From: Lingula anatina
Taxonomy: Eukaryota; Brachiopoda; Lingulata; Lingulida; Lingulidae
Reading direction: 5' to 3'
Assembly (NCBI RefSeq): GCF_001039355.2
Contig: NW_019775830.1
Coordinates: 14,808 to 78,807 of the forward strand
DNA: 64,000 nucleotides
Within the stretch, counting starts at the first letter, position 1, and each line of letters starts with the position of its first letter. Made by a program: the position numbers and the translations under genes. Below, in pieces: positions 26,586 to 44,210 of this stretch. The notes beneath the pieces were generated by a model. It was not told the DNA's origin. It worked only from the letters and a program-made list of their open reading frames with translations, and did not search any database.

Positions 26586-27048
26586 GATCATTTAGGTTTT
26601 TTTTTTCTTTTTATCTTTTAATTCGTTTTTAATTCCCTGTCACGTTGTAATCCATGCCGCTGATAAGCAGATGTAACAGCGATCTGGGCACAGGTAGCCT
26701 ACATGTACGTGCGTATTATTCTATGTTATTCATAGATCGGACATGGGCAAGTATATTGTTAAGGTATATTGTTAAGGTATTGGTGGGAAAACAGGAAATT
26801 AAGGACAAAAATATATGCTATTTATCCTTTCCCTCCGTGCTTCACGATCCTGCGAGTTAAACATTCCAATCAACCTATCTGAGGCTATCCTGATCAACTT
26901 CGTTTTTTTTTTACTTGAAAAAACATTTTTGTGCCCCTGCACTAAGAAATAGGGTGCTGTCAAAGGAATAGCATTTATTTTTTTACTCACCATATTGTGT
27001 TGCAAAGACCGACAAAACTGCAAAACTAAGGATAACTTTGGCCTCCAT
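13374..27048 (-). CDS. GPI-anchored LU/three-finger-like protein, gene B
   Basis: Three coding exons: 27048-26991 (signal peptide), 14608-14379 and 13766-13374, giving 226 residues. Exon 1 (58 bases) and exon 2 (230 bases) have the same lengths as in gene A and the introns share phases, so the two are tandem duplicates. The signal peptide ends FATQYG as in gene A. The ten-cysteine frame is kept: CRFC at the start, NDTAC, MPCGDNPC, RMCG, TGC, and CACASGDSCN at the end, with one residue more between the last cysteines than in gene A. The hydrophobic tail AIYSFFCIAIFAVLLN suggests GPI anchoring. Intron 1 is 12.4 kb and filled with repeats and an assembly N, so joining this exon 1 to these exons is an inference; a TTTTATATG sequence lies about 70 bases upstream of the ATG. 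Function is unknown; a surface role is likely. Confidence 0.75.
15196..16709. repeat. Copy 1 of a block duplicated across an assembly N
   Basis: Begins AGCTTGAACTTGATATAAAA and ends CCCGGGCTTTCT directly before the N at 16710. The next base after the N restarts the same sequence. Copy 1 lacks the TTAA MITE found in copy 2 but carries an extra block at 16132-16225. This looks like two unmerged haplotypes at a contig join rather than a real tandem duplication. Confidence 0.85.
16132..16225. mobile_element. Insertion with (AAT)n tail, present only in copy 1
   Basis: An AATAATAATAATAATAAG run leads into GTTTATTGAG and about 60 further bases ending in an (AT)n stretch; the second copy of the block (near 17985) lacks it. 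An (ATT)n-tailed 3' end read on the minus strand resembles the tail of a truncated non-LTR retrotransposon or SINE. The assignment is tentative; presence versus absence is directly visible. Confidence 0.5.
16711..18469. repeat. Copy 2 of the block duplicated across the N
   Basis: Near-identical to 15196-16709, starting at the first base after the N and running to the CCCGGGCTTTCT at 18469, after which the sequence is unique. It differs by scattered substitutions, small indels, the 338-bp MITE at 17350-17687 and the absence of the (AAT)n-tailed insertion. Confidence 0.85.
17350..17687. mobile_element. TTAA-flanked MITE, copy A (piggyBac-like target)
   Basis: A 338-bp non-autonomous element flanked by TTAA at 17346-17349 and 17688-17691. 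Its ends are inverted repeats (ATAATAACTCTT on the left, AAGAGTTATTAT on the right). A 26-bp perfect palindrome centred on CTTAAG lies at 17492-17517. The paralogous block at 15836 has a single TTAA and no element, giving a precise empty site. TTAA duplication is the hallmark of the piggyBac superfamily, so a piggyBac-mobilised MITE is the best reading. Confidence 0.85.
20111..20996. mobile_element. PIF/Harbinger-like MITE with long inverted repeats
   Basis: An 886-bp element flanked by TAA (20108-20110 and 20997-20999). Its ends are inverted repeats of about 140 bp that begin GGGACCGTTCACATG on the left and, inverted, GGCTGCGTTCACATG on the right, and continue through ATCTATTTTCTAAAA, GCGGTATCTTGTGATCACGG and CCAGTTACTTCCAAAGCTG. 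A 3-bp TAA duplication and a GG..CGTTCACA terminus are typical of PIF/Harbinger. No transposase frame is present. Confidence 0.75.
21684..21855. mobile_element. hAT-like MITE with 5-bp target duplication, copy 1
   Basis: A 172-bp element flanked on both sides by ACTTC (21679-21683, 21856-21860). It shares CCGTCTTCTGGGTCTTCC, AAGACGGTCA and TCCGCCCCT with the copy at 23458-23625. No coding capacity. Confidence 0.75.
22829..22888. repeat. (AG)n microsatellite
   Basis: Sixty bases of uninterrupted AG dinucleotide repeat, with no other structure nearby. Confidence 0.95.
23458..23625. mobile_element. hAT-like MITE with 5-bp target duplication, copy 2
   Basis: A 168-bp element flanked on both sides by ATATT (23453-23457, 23626-23630). 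The ends are CAGGGGCGGATTTAGG and its inverted counterpart CTGGATCCGCCCCTG, the CAGGGGCGGAT type of terminus seen in hAT elements. The duplication is five bases rather than the common eight. Confidence 0.8.
23861..23940. repeat. Short foldback hairpin
   Basis: Left arm GTTTTCGCTGGTTG then TAGTCTGTTCAGTG is repeated inverted as CACTGAACAGACTACAACC then AGCGAAAAC, separated by about 14 bases. The left arm has a 5-base insertion relative to the right. Probably a degenerate tiny MITE. Confidence 0.6.
24025..24191. mobile_element. MITE with CAGGCCCG termini
   Basis: Inverted ends CAGGCCCGCAGCCAGG and CTGGCTACGGGCCTG enclose further complementary stretches (C-runs, AAAAGGTCCCCT at both sides of the centre). 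The terminus resembles the CAG...GTAGCCAG ends of hAT elements, but no clean target duplication is visible. Confidence 0.55.
26521..26582. repeat. (AT)n microsatellite
   Basis: About 62 bases of uninterrupted AT repeat, roughly 400 bases downstream (in transcription sense) of LU gene B exon 1. Confidence 0.95.
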
Positions 27049-27710
27049 CTTTTCCCGGTTCTTCACTCTTGGCTTCTGTACTTTCTTGTGCAGTTATCGA
27101 CTCAACTGGCCATGCATATAAAACAAGGTCAGTGCTTCAAAACAGGTCTCCGTCAACTAATGAATATATATATTTTCTTGTCGTCCAGTGCATGCAACCC
27201 CATACATATTGAAGGTGACATGAATAAAGAATGCATTGCAATTTCGAGATCATTTCCAAGAAAAAAAAAATTGAAACATGTCACTGTGAATGAAAAACAT
27301 CGAATTGCCATACTGATTTAATAAATAAATTTTGTGGTGCGATAAATGGCAAATAACGGGAAGAAAGAGGAGGGAGATGTGAGGGAAAAGGGGCTTCGGT
27401 GACAGTGTTTAGGAAGATGGGCCAATATTACTATTGACAAACATGTACCAGCACCTCATTGTCACCCTCTTTGATTTTGGCAACAGCATGTTTTTTGTCG
27501 AAAGCACTTTTGCTCTTTCCAGTGCTCTTAATGACTTAATTAATTGTGTCTTGGGTTAGTCAGTGACAAAGAGGTTGTTCGAGATTATTTGCAATATTTT
27601 AAAACTTCGTTTGCGTCATTAATGCATTGATGATTTACCCTAGTGCTTTTCGGACTCGGCAAAGCTTAACTGTTTTTCGTTATAATATTTTTCCAGGTTT
27701 AAAACAACGT

Positions 27711-27961
27711 TAGGATCCCATCCACTTCCACGGGATCCCTTGCTAACCCTTACTAACCCTTGCTTTCAGCCCAAGCGGCTTTTAAAACGTCTGGGCATAC
27801 CCCTATCAGCCTCAGCAGGCGTGACAGACACCTAAGCCGCCCAAGTTAATTGCAATTAAGCGAGAATCACTTCGGAGATAGTTCGCTCCAAAGTTAGTAC
27901 GTACGCTATGGTCGGGGAATGGTCTCTAAGAGATCGATCTAGGGATGGAAACCCAGTCTAA
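27711..27961. mobile_element. Solo foldback MITE, unit II type
   Basis: Contains the unit II core (AGGCGTGACAGACACCTAAG, GTTAATTGCAATTAAGCGAG, GGGAATGGTCTCTAAGAG) and ends in ATCGATCTAGGGATGGAAAC. Its left arm is degraded. The order matches the second half of the dimers at 6413 and 35113. Confidence 0.6.
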
Positions 27962-30060
27962 ATCATTAGTTTGCTCAATCTCACCGACTGTTTAGGAGTC
28001 TGAAACACAGCCGAACATAAAATGGAGGAGAGGTGTATCTTATTATATAGCCTATATACTCTGACAAAAATCGCTCATTTTTATTATAAAGGTAACCTTA
28101 TCTGTACAACAAGCGATTTTCGAAAGTCACATACAACCGGAGAAAGAAACATAAAAGAAACCGCGTGGCTCTAGCGTAAAATTGTTTTTAGCTAGTTGCA
28201 TAATAACGTTTTAAAAACTGAAACGCTCTCTAAGATTTTAATTTATTACTTTAATAAGACCTGTTTTTGCCCCAGGCGTTCCTTTCACATACCAGTGCCG
28301 GCGAAATAGCCTGTGGTCAGCTAGTCTGATTACTCATTATAAATCTTCACAGAAAACCAGAGGGCAGTGATAAGGGCCCCGTCAGGGGAATTTTGTCTCA
28401 TTCTAACTTTGTTATCGACTAGGTCAATAGCTAATTCCAGCGCCACAGACGGATTCATATAGAGCGGAGGGGGCAGGAAAGCCTTTCCAAAGACTACTTT
28501 TCTATAAAACATTCTGCTTTTAGAATGGCTGAGCCAAAGGTTAAAAATATACCGGCTTGTTTTTGAACGTCATAGCAAAGAATTTGTTGAATGCAAGTAA
28601 AAAGGGTATAGGATACCCATGCCCTCTCCCTGACAGCGGGTCATTTTATATTTCATAACTCCCAACTCAATATGAGTGATCGTGTACGTTGCTCATTAAT
28701 TGTAGGGAAGTACTGGGTCAGGATGACCTTGTAAAAATTAAAAACATGTTGTAAATCAAGTTGCGGATTGTATCAAGTGCATGTTGATAAAATAATGCTA
28801 TCTGAATGAACTGAATGCATTACAGCCTGGAGGTCTTCCTGTTCCTTACAAGCTTGCTACAAGTAATGAAGCTTAGGAATTTTGGTCTTGGTACGCTGAT
28901 GCAAACAGTGCACAGTTTTTACTTAAATGCAGACAGAGAGGTAGATTGTTTTGACTGGAAAATCAATTTGCCCCTTGCATGTACATGTATACTTTGTTGC
29001 ACAAGGCAACATACCACCGTCCGGCAACGTATTGGCAAACTACTCCTTCTTTAGGTTTGAAATAATAGATCATTGCCAGAAAATACAGATCATTAACTAA
29101 CCCTTACTGATTTTTGACCCAGATAGCTCTATCTAGGTCAGTGGATCAAAGGAAAATTCAAAATGGTCTGAATGTACTGGCGGTTCCAGAATACCAATCT
29201 CCCCCTCTCCCCCCGCTCCGTCTGTCTGCCTTTGTAATACTGATACTTTATATCTGGATACAGAACAGAACATTTCAATATAGTCTCTTTTAATTTGATA
29301 AATATCTCCAGAGCAAATCGATGTCCAGTACATCTGTCGACCCTGCCTTGGCTTAACCCTGTGGCTGCATGTTTACAGCTACTGTATAATCGATGAATTT
29401 TGCGTTCACTCTATTCTCGAAATATTGCCTTAACTCATACCCTATTAAAAAAGCACGTTACCGGACCGACAGTTTAATGGTGCATACTTTGTAATTTCTA
29501 ATATATATATATATACGAAAAAATAAACCTTCTGTAGTCTGAAAAAATGAAGAATACATGTACATCTATTCATATAGCTGATATGGAAATTTGCAAAAAC
29601 ACGGGGCACCTGGCACGTGAATTACATGTATACCTTACTATCCAATACATTGGATTCTAGTTTAATATTATATATTAGATTCCATATGATGCATTTTCTT
29701 TTGACAACATGCCACCTGTGTTATGCATTACATGCACGGCATCATCACCAGTATCATAGCGGAACCACACATATGCTGTTTTATTTGGAGAGGGTGGGGC
29801 GGGGGGGGAGGGGGGTGAAGGTGAAAGTGCCAGTCAGGCCCTATGCAAACTCCATTTTATAGGAACGCAAAAGGTGCACATGTATACGTCGGTTGGTACG
29901 TGTTCCTTTGTACCTAGGTCACTGTGACCTGTGCCCAACTTACGGTGACATACATATATAACAGTGTACACTGTATCAGATTTGGGGCCTCTCTAATAAG
30001 AGGCCATTCAGAATGAGAAGAGCTGAGTGCTAGCTAGGCCACAACCTAAATATGGCGGAC

Positions 30061-30253
30061 CTACATGAAAGGAAGACCGCTTAAGCTTATGTAATGGTCT
30101 CTCCGCCTCTCACACGCTTCCCCACGCGCCGTTCCTGCAGGGGCACAGTAATTAAATCTCGGCTCAATTCAACAGGTCAAGGGACGACGCGTGGGGAGCC
30201 GTGTGATAGGCAGAGAGACCATTACAGGATTAAGCGGTCTTCCTTTCATGTAG
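30061..30253. mobile_element. Inverted-repeat element beside a minisatellite
   Basis: Left arm CTACATGAAAGGAAGACCGC with TAATGGTCTCTC and TCCCCACGCG; right arm is the near-perfect complement ending CTTTCATGTAG. Arms are about 75 bp around a short centre. No clear target duplication. The right arm runs straight into the 27-bp minisatellite. Confidence 0.7.
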
Positions 30254-30456
30254 CAGGTGTTGTGAATGTGTTAGACTTAGATGTACCAGGTATTGTGAAT
30301 GCGTTAGATGTACCAGGTGTTGTGAATGCGTTAGATGTACCAGGTGTTGTGAATGTATTACATGTACCAGGTGTTGTAAATGTATTACATGTATCAGGCA
30401 TTGTGAATGCGTTAGATGTACCAGTTGTTGTAAATGGGTTAAATGTATCAGGTGCT
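30254..30456. repeat. 27-bp minisatellite
   Basis: About seven tandem units of CAGGTGTTGTGAATGCGTTA plus GATGTAC; the first unit has a 6-bp expansion. Unit lengths are multiples of three, so both strands stay open across it (a VVNALDVPG repeat on the plus strand). Without a start context, splice signals or a family match I treat it as non-coding. Confidence 0.8.
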
Positions 30457-31707
30457 AATGAAGGCCACCGTTGAAGTTCTTTTACGGTCCGAAGGTTGGG
30501 TCTAGCCTTACACACACCAGGGCCACAGAGATTTTGTGTGACTAGATATTTCTCTGCCTAACTCTGTGTACATTGCTATGCAAGACATTTTTCAAAATAA
30601 ATATTTATGTTATGAATAAAATTAACACATCATGACCCAGATGGCCTACATTTTAAAAGTTAAACTTACACTACTAATCAGTGATACCTGATTAAGTGAA
30701 AAAAAAAAAATCCCCAGCTATTTGAGGGCTCTTTTTACAATAAATAAGCACTGCCAAGGTCGTGGACACTTTTGTTGGTTTGTTAGTTAAAAGCCTTAAA
30801 CTCAGAATGTTGAAAGCAGATTATTCTCAAAATTTTATCATAGGCCAAAAATGGGCCACTTTTAAATTGATTGGTAATAATGCACTTATAAATGAAGTAC
30901 AGTGTAATTTATGGGAAATGAGACATCTTAGCAGAGTAATGGGTTTTCTGTGTGCTTTGATTGCTTTACATTTGTAAAAAAAATATTTTCAGGTTTTCAC
31001 GTCACGCAAGTTTTATTCACTTTCAGTGCACAGAAGGCAATGCAAATACGTATGTGAAAAAATAACATTGTTTATTTAACTCGAATTAAAATAGTATATA
31101 AAACATGCAAAAAAAAAAGGATAAATAAAAATAGTTTATCCAACTAGAAGTAACAATGTTTTTGTGTCTTGTTGTCTGACTTCATTAAGCACTTGAAACT
31201 TGTTATCTTTTACAACTTGATCTAAGTATGTGTCATTAATACCAAATACACACTTTTCTTCCATCGCATCTCATTTTGATGAGTTTGTTACGGTAATGAC
31301 TTGATCTTTTCAATGTAGAAAATGTATCAATACTTCAGAAATATAATTTCTGAATCATAAAAGTAATCTCTATAAAGCATCAACTTTTACTGTATAGAAA
31401 CTATAAGGTAGCCTGCTTTTCACTTTAGTGGTTACCACTCAATAGGAAGGCTCTAATTGTAAGAATTTATGACTTCAAAAAAGACAGTATCTGTAAAATT
31501 CGTCATTTTCCTCACTAAAAAGATCGAATCATTACTACAGTACTTCTGGTAACCTGTTCCATACTGAATGACAAAGTGATTCATACTTGGAGAAATGTTG
31601 CAACAGCTTGGAAGAATGTCTTCCAAGAACCTATAAAATACAATGAAATAGTAAGAAAGTGTAAAACTGCATATTGCTTCCTGTTTTCTGGGTCATGACT
31701 TTTGAGG

Positions 31708-31738
<31 letters not shown>

Positions 31739-31759
31739 ATAAGAAATTGCAGACTGGAG

Positions 31760-34700
31760 TCATTTCCCTTTCTTCCCTTTCGATGTTTTTGACTTGGGCT
31801 GTGCATATTTGGCCTCCAAACTGGCCAGAAAACCGCCCATCTGCTCCTCCCTGGACTGCTGGTTCTTCTTAATCAATGCTTGCAGAGAGTTGTTCTTATC
31901 CAGTCCCAGTTCACTGGCAAGTTCCTCTGCCTCCTGGGCCTCTGCCTGCGCCTGGGAGGGAAAATGAAACAATGAGGCAGTGTTTATATGGGAACACACA
32001 TGCATGTACACACACACACACACACACGGAACTACACACACACACACGGAACTACACACATCAAACACAAGACAGTATTTAGCCACACACACCTACACAT
32101 ATGCAGGTACATACACACCAAATTCAAGACTGTGTTAACACACCCACACGCAAAATGACAACAAAGGGAAAGTTTTGATTCACCCAACTGGTTTAAACTA
32201 AGATAAAGGTTGATTTAAACTGACTCTTGTACCAACCCCGGGCAAACTTGGCCTTGTGATCAAGTCCAAATATTGTTACCTCTATTCCAAAATGTAACAT
32301 CCAGTACCCCACCTGATTTCAATCCCACCTTTATCCCAAACAGACAACACTTTTTTAAAATGTTAATTGCTTTAATTGATTTATAAAATGAATTTGGAAG
32401 ACCAGAAGACTGCGCCTACTTTAAACACTGAGCAGGTTAAGTTTGATTTTAAAGCTTATACAGTGCACATCTTCCACGAGTTTTAACACTGATAATCTTA
32501 CCTGACAGCATGCAATCTTCTGGTCACTTTATGAAGACAACTAGTTACAATGAAGTTTAAAGGGATAATAACTCTTTGTAAGAGATCTAAATTTCACAAT
32601 AAAAACATTGTGAATAACTCATAGAAATATAATATATTCTGTTTTACCACAAAAATGGCAATTATAGCTATTATTCTGATATCTGAGCTTCTCTTTAGAC
32701 CATGTGACCTCCATTGATGGCTATACTCTGTTAAAATCTCTTAAGAGATTTTAACAAAAAACCAAACTTTTTAGAAAAAAACCAGGGACTAACTTTGAAT
32801 GTAAAAATGGATTCATTAACCATTGGTAAGTATGGGAAAATTGTTGTTTACTCCAGGAAAATTCATTTTTGGGCCGAAACGAAGAGTTATTATCCCTTTA
32901 AAAGCTATTTTATCTTTCCTTTTCTTTGGCATGCCATTCCCATAATCTTTTTGAATACAAACTATTCAACAACTAGACTAAGTTTTCATCACATTAAACA
33001 TCCAAACCTTTCTTTTTCTGGCATCCTTTTTGGCACGGCTCTCTTTTGCAAACTTTTTAAAACTTGGCAGTTCTTTCCTTTTTATTAGCTCTGTGAGAAT
33101 GTTTCTAAAGCGTGGTTCATCCTCAACAGATGCACACAAAACACTGTCTATTATTTCATCCATGTCTCCTTCATAATCCACATAGGCTGCTTTCAGGTCA
33201 TTTAATTCCTCTTCAGATTCTGTGATAATATTAAAATTAAAAGCTGTATATGGAGAGCAACTTGTGTAAAAATTTGAGTCACAAACTTTCAGAGATACAA
33301 ACAACATTGTGTGGAAGTGGAAAAGATGTGAGTTAAGCTGAAGTTTGTATGACAGGTGTAGGGTTATTAACTTAATTATAAAATTTTCCCAAACTTTTTT
33401 TTATATAAATCACCACATGTCACATGGGAACTTTTAAAAACATAAAATAATCCAACTACAATATACTATCTAACATACTGTATATACTACAATGCACTAG
33501 TGCTGTACTTTAAGAACAAATCAAAATTCAACCAAACTTCTGAAACCTGTTTGTAACATGGTTGCTTTGTTTATATTTGATTTAAAACAGTGAGAGAACT
33601 TTACACGGATGTGATTTTGGATTGTAAGCAAAAAATAAGAAGGAATGGCTCATCACCAGGGTCAACTACTGTATATTTTTTTAACACTGCTTAGACCTAC
33701 TTCAACTGGAAAAAGATCATGAAAAAGACACATTTACCTTTATAGTTCTCTTCAAATTGTTTGATGTCACTGACGGAAATCTTTGCAAAGAGGAGCCTCC
33801 AGTAGTCGTACCAGTCTCTGTCCTGAGAAATGTCATTCTCGTCATCAACTTCTCCTAGGGACCACAATTTATAATTTATATAATAATAATAATAATAATT
33901 ACATCTTGACAAACTGTTAAAATCCAGAAAAAAATGGGCGCCCCTGTAGACTACTCCATTTTGGATGACTAGTACTTCTTCACAAAGCCTAAACAATGCC
34001 CTGTTCCCTATGACTGCTTTTAAAACTAATTTCCCCAAGTCCCTAGGACTAAGAAAATGAATTAAGCCATGACTCTGTTAGTTTTTTTCTTTTTTCTTCT
34101 TTGAGGTCTTATCCACCAATTACATTCAACTGCAGCAGCACTTTTGTCTTAATAAAGGACTCAAGTTTTAGCTTTATTTCACCTGTTTCATCATAAACAG
34201 CTCTCTTTTCCTTGTCAGACAGAATGGAGTAGACCTTCCCAAGAGCTTGGAACTTCTTTGTGGCTAGAGTTTTTTCTCTGGGTTTTACTCTGTCTGGATG
34301 AACTTGAAGGGACAATTTATGGTAACCTCTTTTCACTAAAACAAAACAAATATCAAAAATTTTAATAAAATTTGGCACATCCGACAGAAAAAGACCTTCG
34401 ACTGCCCACAAGACTGTGTGGACATTTTCTTTTCGCTATGTGCATTCTGTAGCAAGCATACAGAAAATATATACCATAAACATTATAAAAGGTCTAATGT
34501 TATTACATGCATTAAACTAGAATTTGGAGTACTTGGGCAGTATGTTCCCATTCCCATCTTATGAAGTGACTTGAAAGTAAACAGTGTCTCTGTTATTCAA
34601 ATGAGTTTTGTTACTGATTTTTTTGGTGTTCATTCCTGAAATTAACTCCCATAATTTTTTAATGGGATTAGTGGAAATGAGGGAGTAAATAACATTGCCA

Positions 34701-36176
34701 AAGTTACTCTGAATAGCAGAGACATTTATCAAAACCACCACGTAAGAGAAAAGACAAAACCAAAGACATGTAACCCACATTAAGTGAAAGTTGCTCATAA
34801 CACTTCCACCATTATCCATATGAAAAAAATGATGAACATGAAGACTGAATGTATATCCTGAAATCTGGCATAATCCTGAAGACTTTCACCCATGGTGTTA
34901 GGTAGGCAGGGGAGGGGGTACGGCATAACAAGGCAAGGTTAAGGGTGGAAGGTGCATTGGAAACCATGGTAAGTTATAAGGCATTGCAAGTTGCAGCTAA
35001 CCATTTCAGGTTACACCATTATTGAGTGTTATTTAGTCATGTTTTAAGATAGCAGCGTTAAATAGACTCTCTGCAGACAATGTACGTAGTTGTATTTGAA
35101 TGATTACTCAAAGGGACCATTCCAACAGATATTTGGATCGATCTATCTCCCTGGGGAGTCTCACTAAATTGCTATCATTTTAAACAGCTTAAATGTCTGT
35201 TACGTCTTGTAAAATTGTAAGGGGTACTAGTAATTATCTTTACCTCCTAGCTGATTTGGTAGGTGTGATAGACATTTAAAGATACATACAAAGTCAATTT
35301 TTTGTCATAAAAACCAACCAAATGCCAGCATATAGTTTCAAGTAGTATAACTAAGAGAATTACCAAAAGGCATTGTTTAATTTTACCCGAAAGTGATGTT
35401 TGAACAGATTTTTCTGCTAGCATTTTATGCTGATTGTCAATGGGGCAGAAAAGTAGGTCAGGAAAGTAGGTTAAATTGACAACCAAAAATTTAAAGAAAG
35501 GAGCACTCTAAAGCTCTTTTATGGCAGATCAGATGATTTATTCAGTTGATCCCTTGGCATGTCGAATTTATTAGAGTCGTAGAAGAAACTAGTAGAAGTT
35601 GTTTACATGTGTTACTGGGAATCCGTGCTCCACCGATGCTCGGTTCGTATGTACCTTTAAGCAGGTTAGTTGATAGCAATTTAGTGAAACACCCCAGGGA
35701 ATTAGACCGATCCAGATGGATCTATCTAGGCATGGAAACCAGTCAAAGACTGGGTTTCTATCCCTAGATCGATCTAACAGGATCGATCTAACAGGATCGG
35801 TCCATCTCGCTAAATTGCTTTCAGCTTAAGTGGCTCAGATGTCTGGGACGCCTACTAAAGCTGCTAAACGATAGTTAATTACCCCTATCAGCTTCAGTAG
35901 GCGTGACAGACATCTAAGCCGCTTAAAGTAATTGCAATTAAGCGAGAATCCCCTTGGAGATAGTTCGACCAAAAGTTAGTACGATAATATCTGGGAATGG
36001 TCTTAAAGTCTCAAGATAAAAATGTGTAAATCCTGGGAATTTTTCCCCTTCACATAAACCACGATTCCGTTGATAATATGAATACCTTCACTTGCAGACG
36101 ATGCCTTTGTCAACCCAAGAACCTCATACAGATCGGAGGAGCCAAAAAGCTCCTGACACTCGTCCAGCAAGCCCAT
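31760..36176 (-). CDS. DNAJC9: DnaJ homologue, DNAJC9 (histone-chaperoning J protein)
   Basis: Five coding exons: 36176-36086, 34335-34183, 33854-33738, 33219-33008 and 31951-31760; all GT/AG and in frame, giving 254 residues (human about 260, also five exons). It begins [20 protein letters not shown]; a Met two codons upstream is possible but the family starts at MGLLD. The J domain spans about residues 15-82 with the HPD catalytic loop at 43-45 ([10 protein letters not shown]), which stimulates Hsp70 ATPase. The middle region keeps the family signature [12 protein letters not shown] and FKKFAKES; the C-terminus is helical and ends in a basic tail (SKGKKGK). In vertebrates DNAJC9 is nuclear and combines H3-H4 binding with Hsp70 recruitment. 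Intron 1 carries a composite foldback element with a nested insert; intron 4 carries a TTAA MITE close to exon 4. It is divergently paired with MEIOC. Confidence 0.95.
32561..32897. mobile_element. TTAA-flanked MITE, copy B
   Basis: A 337-bp element flanked by TTAA at 32557-32560 and 32898-32901, with inverted ends AGGGATAATAACTCTT and AAGAGTTATTATCCCT. It is the reverse-complement orientation of copy A (17350-17687), and the same 26-bp palindrome occurs at 32730-32755. It lies in DNAJC9 intron 4, about 110 bases downstream (in transcription sense) of the exon 4 donor. Confidence 0.85.
35113..36010. mobile_element. Composite foldback MITE, interrupted copy
   Basis: Unit I (35113-35747) is split by a 377-bp TTAA element at 35280-35656; unit II (about 35748-36010) follows directly. 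Junction text (AGTCAAAGACTGGGTTTCTA) mirrors that of the copy at 6413-6895 and the I-II order is the same. It lies in DNAJC9 intron 1, with its right end about 75 bases from exon 1. Confidence 0.7.
35280..35656. mobile_element. Nested TTAA-flanked element
   Basis: Flanked by TTAA (35276-35279, 35657-35660). Ends are inverted: AGATACATACAAA on the left and TTCGTATGTACCT on the right. Removing it and one TTAA rejoins the arms of the surrounding foldback unit. The ends differ from copies A-C, so this is a separate TTAA-targeting family. Confidence 0.75.
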
Positions 36177-36594
36177 TAGCATAAAAAACAAAATTATCTC
36201 AGCTGACGATGCTTTCTTGATGATGGCGCGCTAACTGATGCATCATGGGGTATTATTTTGGTGACATATAAAATTGTGAATGCCAAGGTGATGTGATCAC
36301 GAAACTTGGATCGAGATCAGGATAATAATTGCTGGGTGCCTATGTTTTGATCAAAACTATGTAACATAAGGCACAGTGAATAAGTAGAATATTAGCTATA
36401 TTTTTCATTGAAACTTTTCCCGCTGCGTGCACGGTATTCACAATTTGCTATCATTTTTTTTGCATAACTTCAACAGGGGGCGCGAAATGGAACAGCGATC
36501 GCGCACACGATTTGCATATTCTATCAAGATGTTTTCTTATGGCGCTCTCAATACAACATGACTGAGAAAAACCAGCTGGTTTCGCTCAATTTAC
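36177..36594. promoter_or_regulatory. Candidate bidirectional promoter, DNAJC9/MEIOC
   Basis: The two start codons are 418 bp apart and point away from each other, so one short interval must serve both genes. It is locally CpG-containing. An E2F-like GGCGCGAAA occurs at 36479-36487 and GATGGCGCGC near 36223. No TATA box stands out. Promoter function is inferred from layout. Confidence 0.55.

Positions 36595-36608
<14 letters not shown>
36558..36608 (+). other. Upstream ORF overlapping the MEIOC start codon
   Basis: An ATG 37 bases before the MEIOC ATG opens a 16-codon frame (MTEKNQLVSLNLHDDD) that ends at a TGA eleven bases beyond the MEIOC ATG, in another frame. If the transcript starts upstream of 36558, this would reduce MEIOC translation. 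The transcription start is unknown. Confidence 0.5.

Positions 36609-44210
<7,602 letters not shown>

Larger units (their letters stand above)
14609..26990 (-). other. Intron 1 of LU gene B, repeat-rich
   Basis: A 12.4-kb interval between the signal-peptide exon and LU exon 2. It contains a duplicated block flanking an N (15196-18469), a Harbinger-like MITE (20111-20996), two hAT-like MITEs, hairpins, an (AG)n and an (AT)n tract and a T-rich run at 21400-21545. No further exon could be supported. Part of the length may be an assembly artefact. Confidence 0.6.
27049..31759. other. Intergenic region between LU gene B and DNAJC9
   Basis: No gene is supported. It contains a solo foldback unit (27711-27961), an inverted-repeat element (30061-30253) and a 27-bp minisatellite (30254-30456). 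The part next to 31759 is probably the DNAJC9 3' UTR: TTTATT at 31071-31076 and 31012-31017 (AATAAA on the minus strand) are candidate poly(A) signals. A 30-base A run ends at 31737. Confidence 0.5.

Noticed and set aside
30094-30515. Open frames on both strands with nine-residue repeats
   Set aside because: The 27-bp tandem repeat keeps any frame open; there is no start context, splice signal or family match.
31993-32050. CA-rich repeat next to DNAJC9 exon 5
   Set aside because: Simple dinucleotide repeat in intron 4, with no sign of function.
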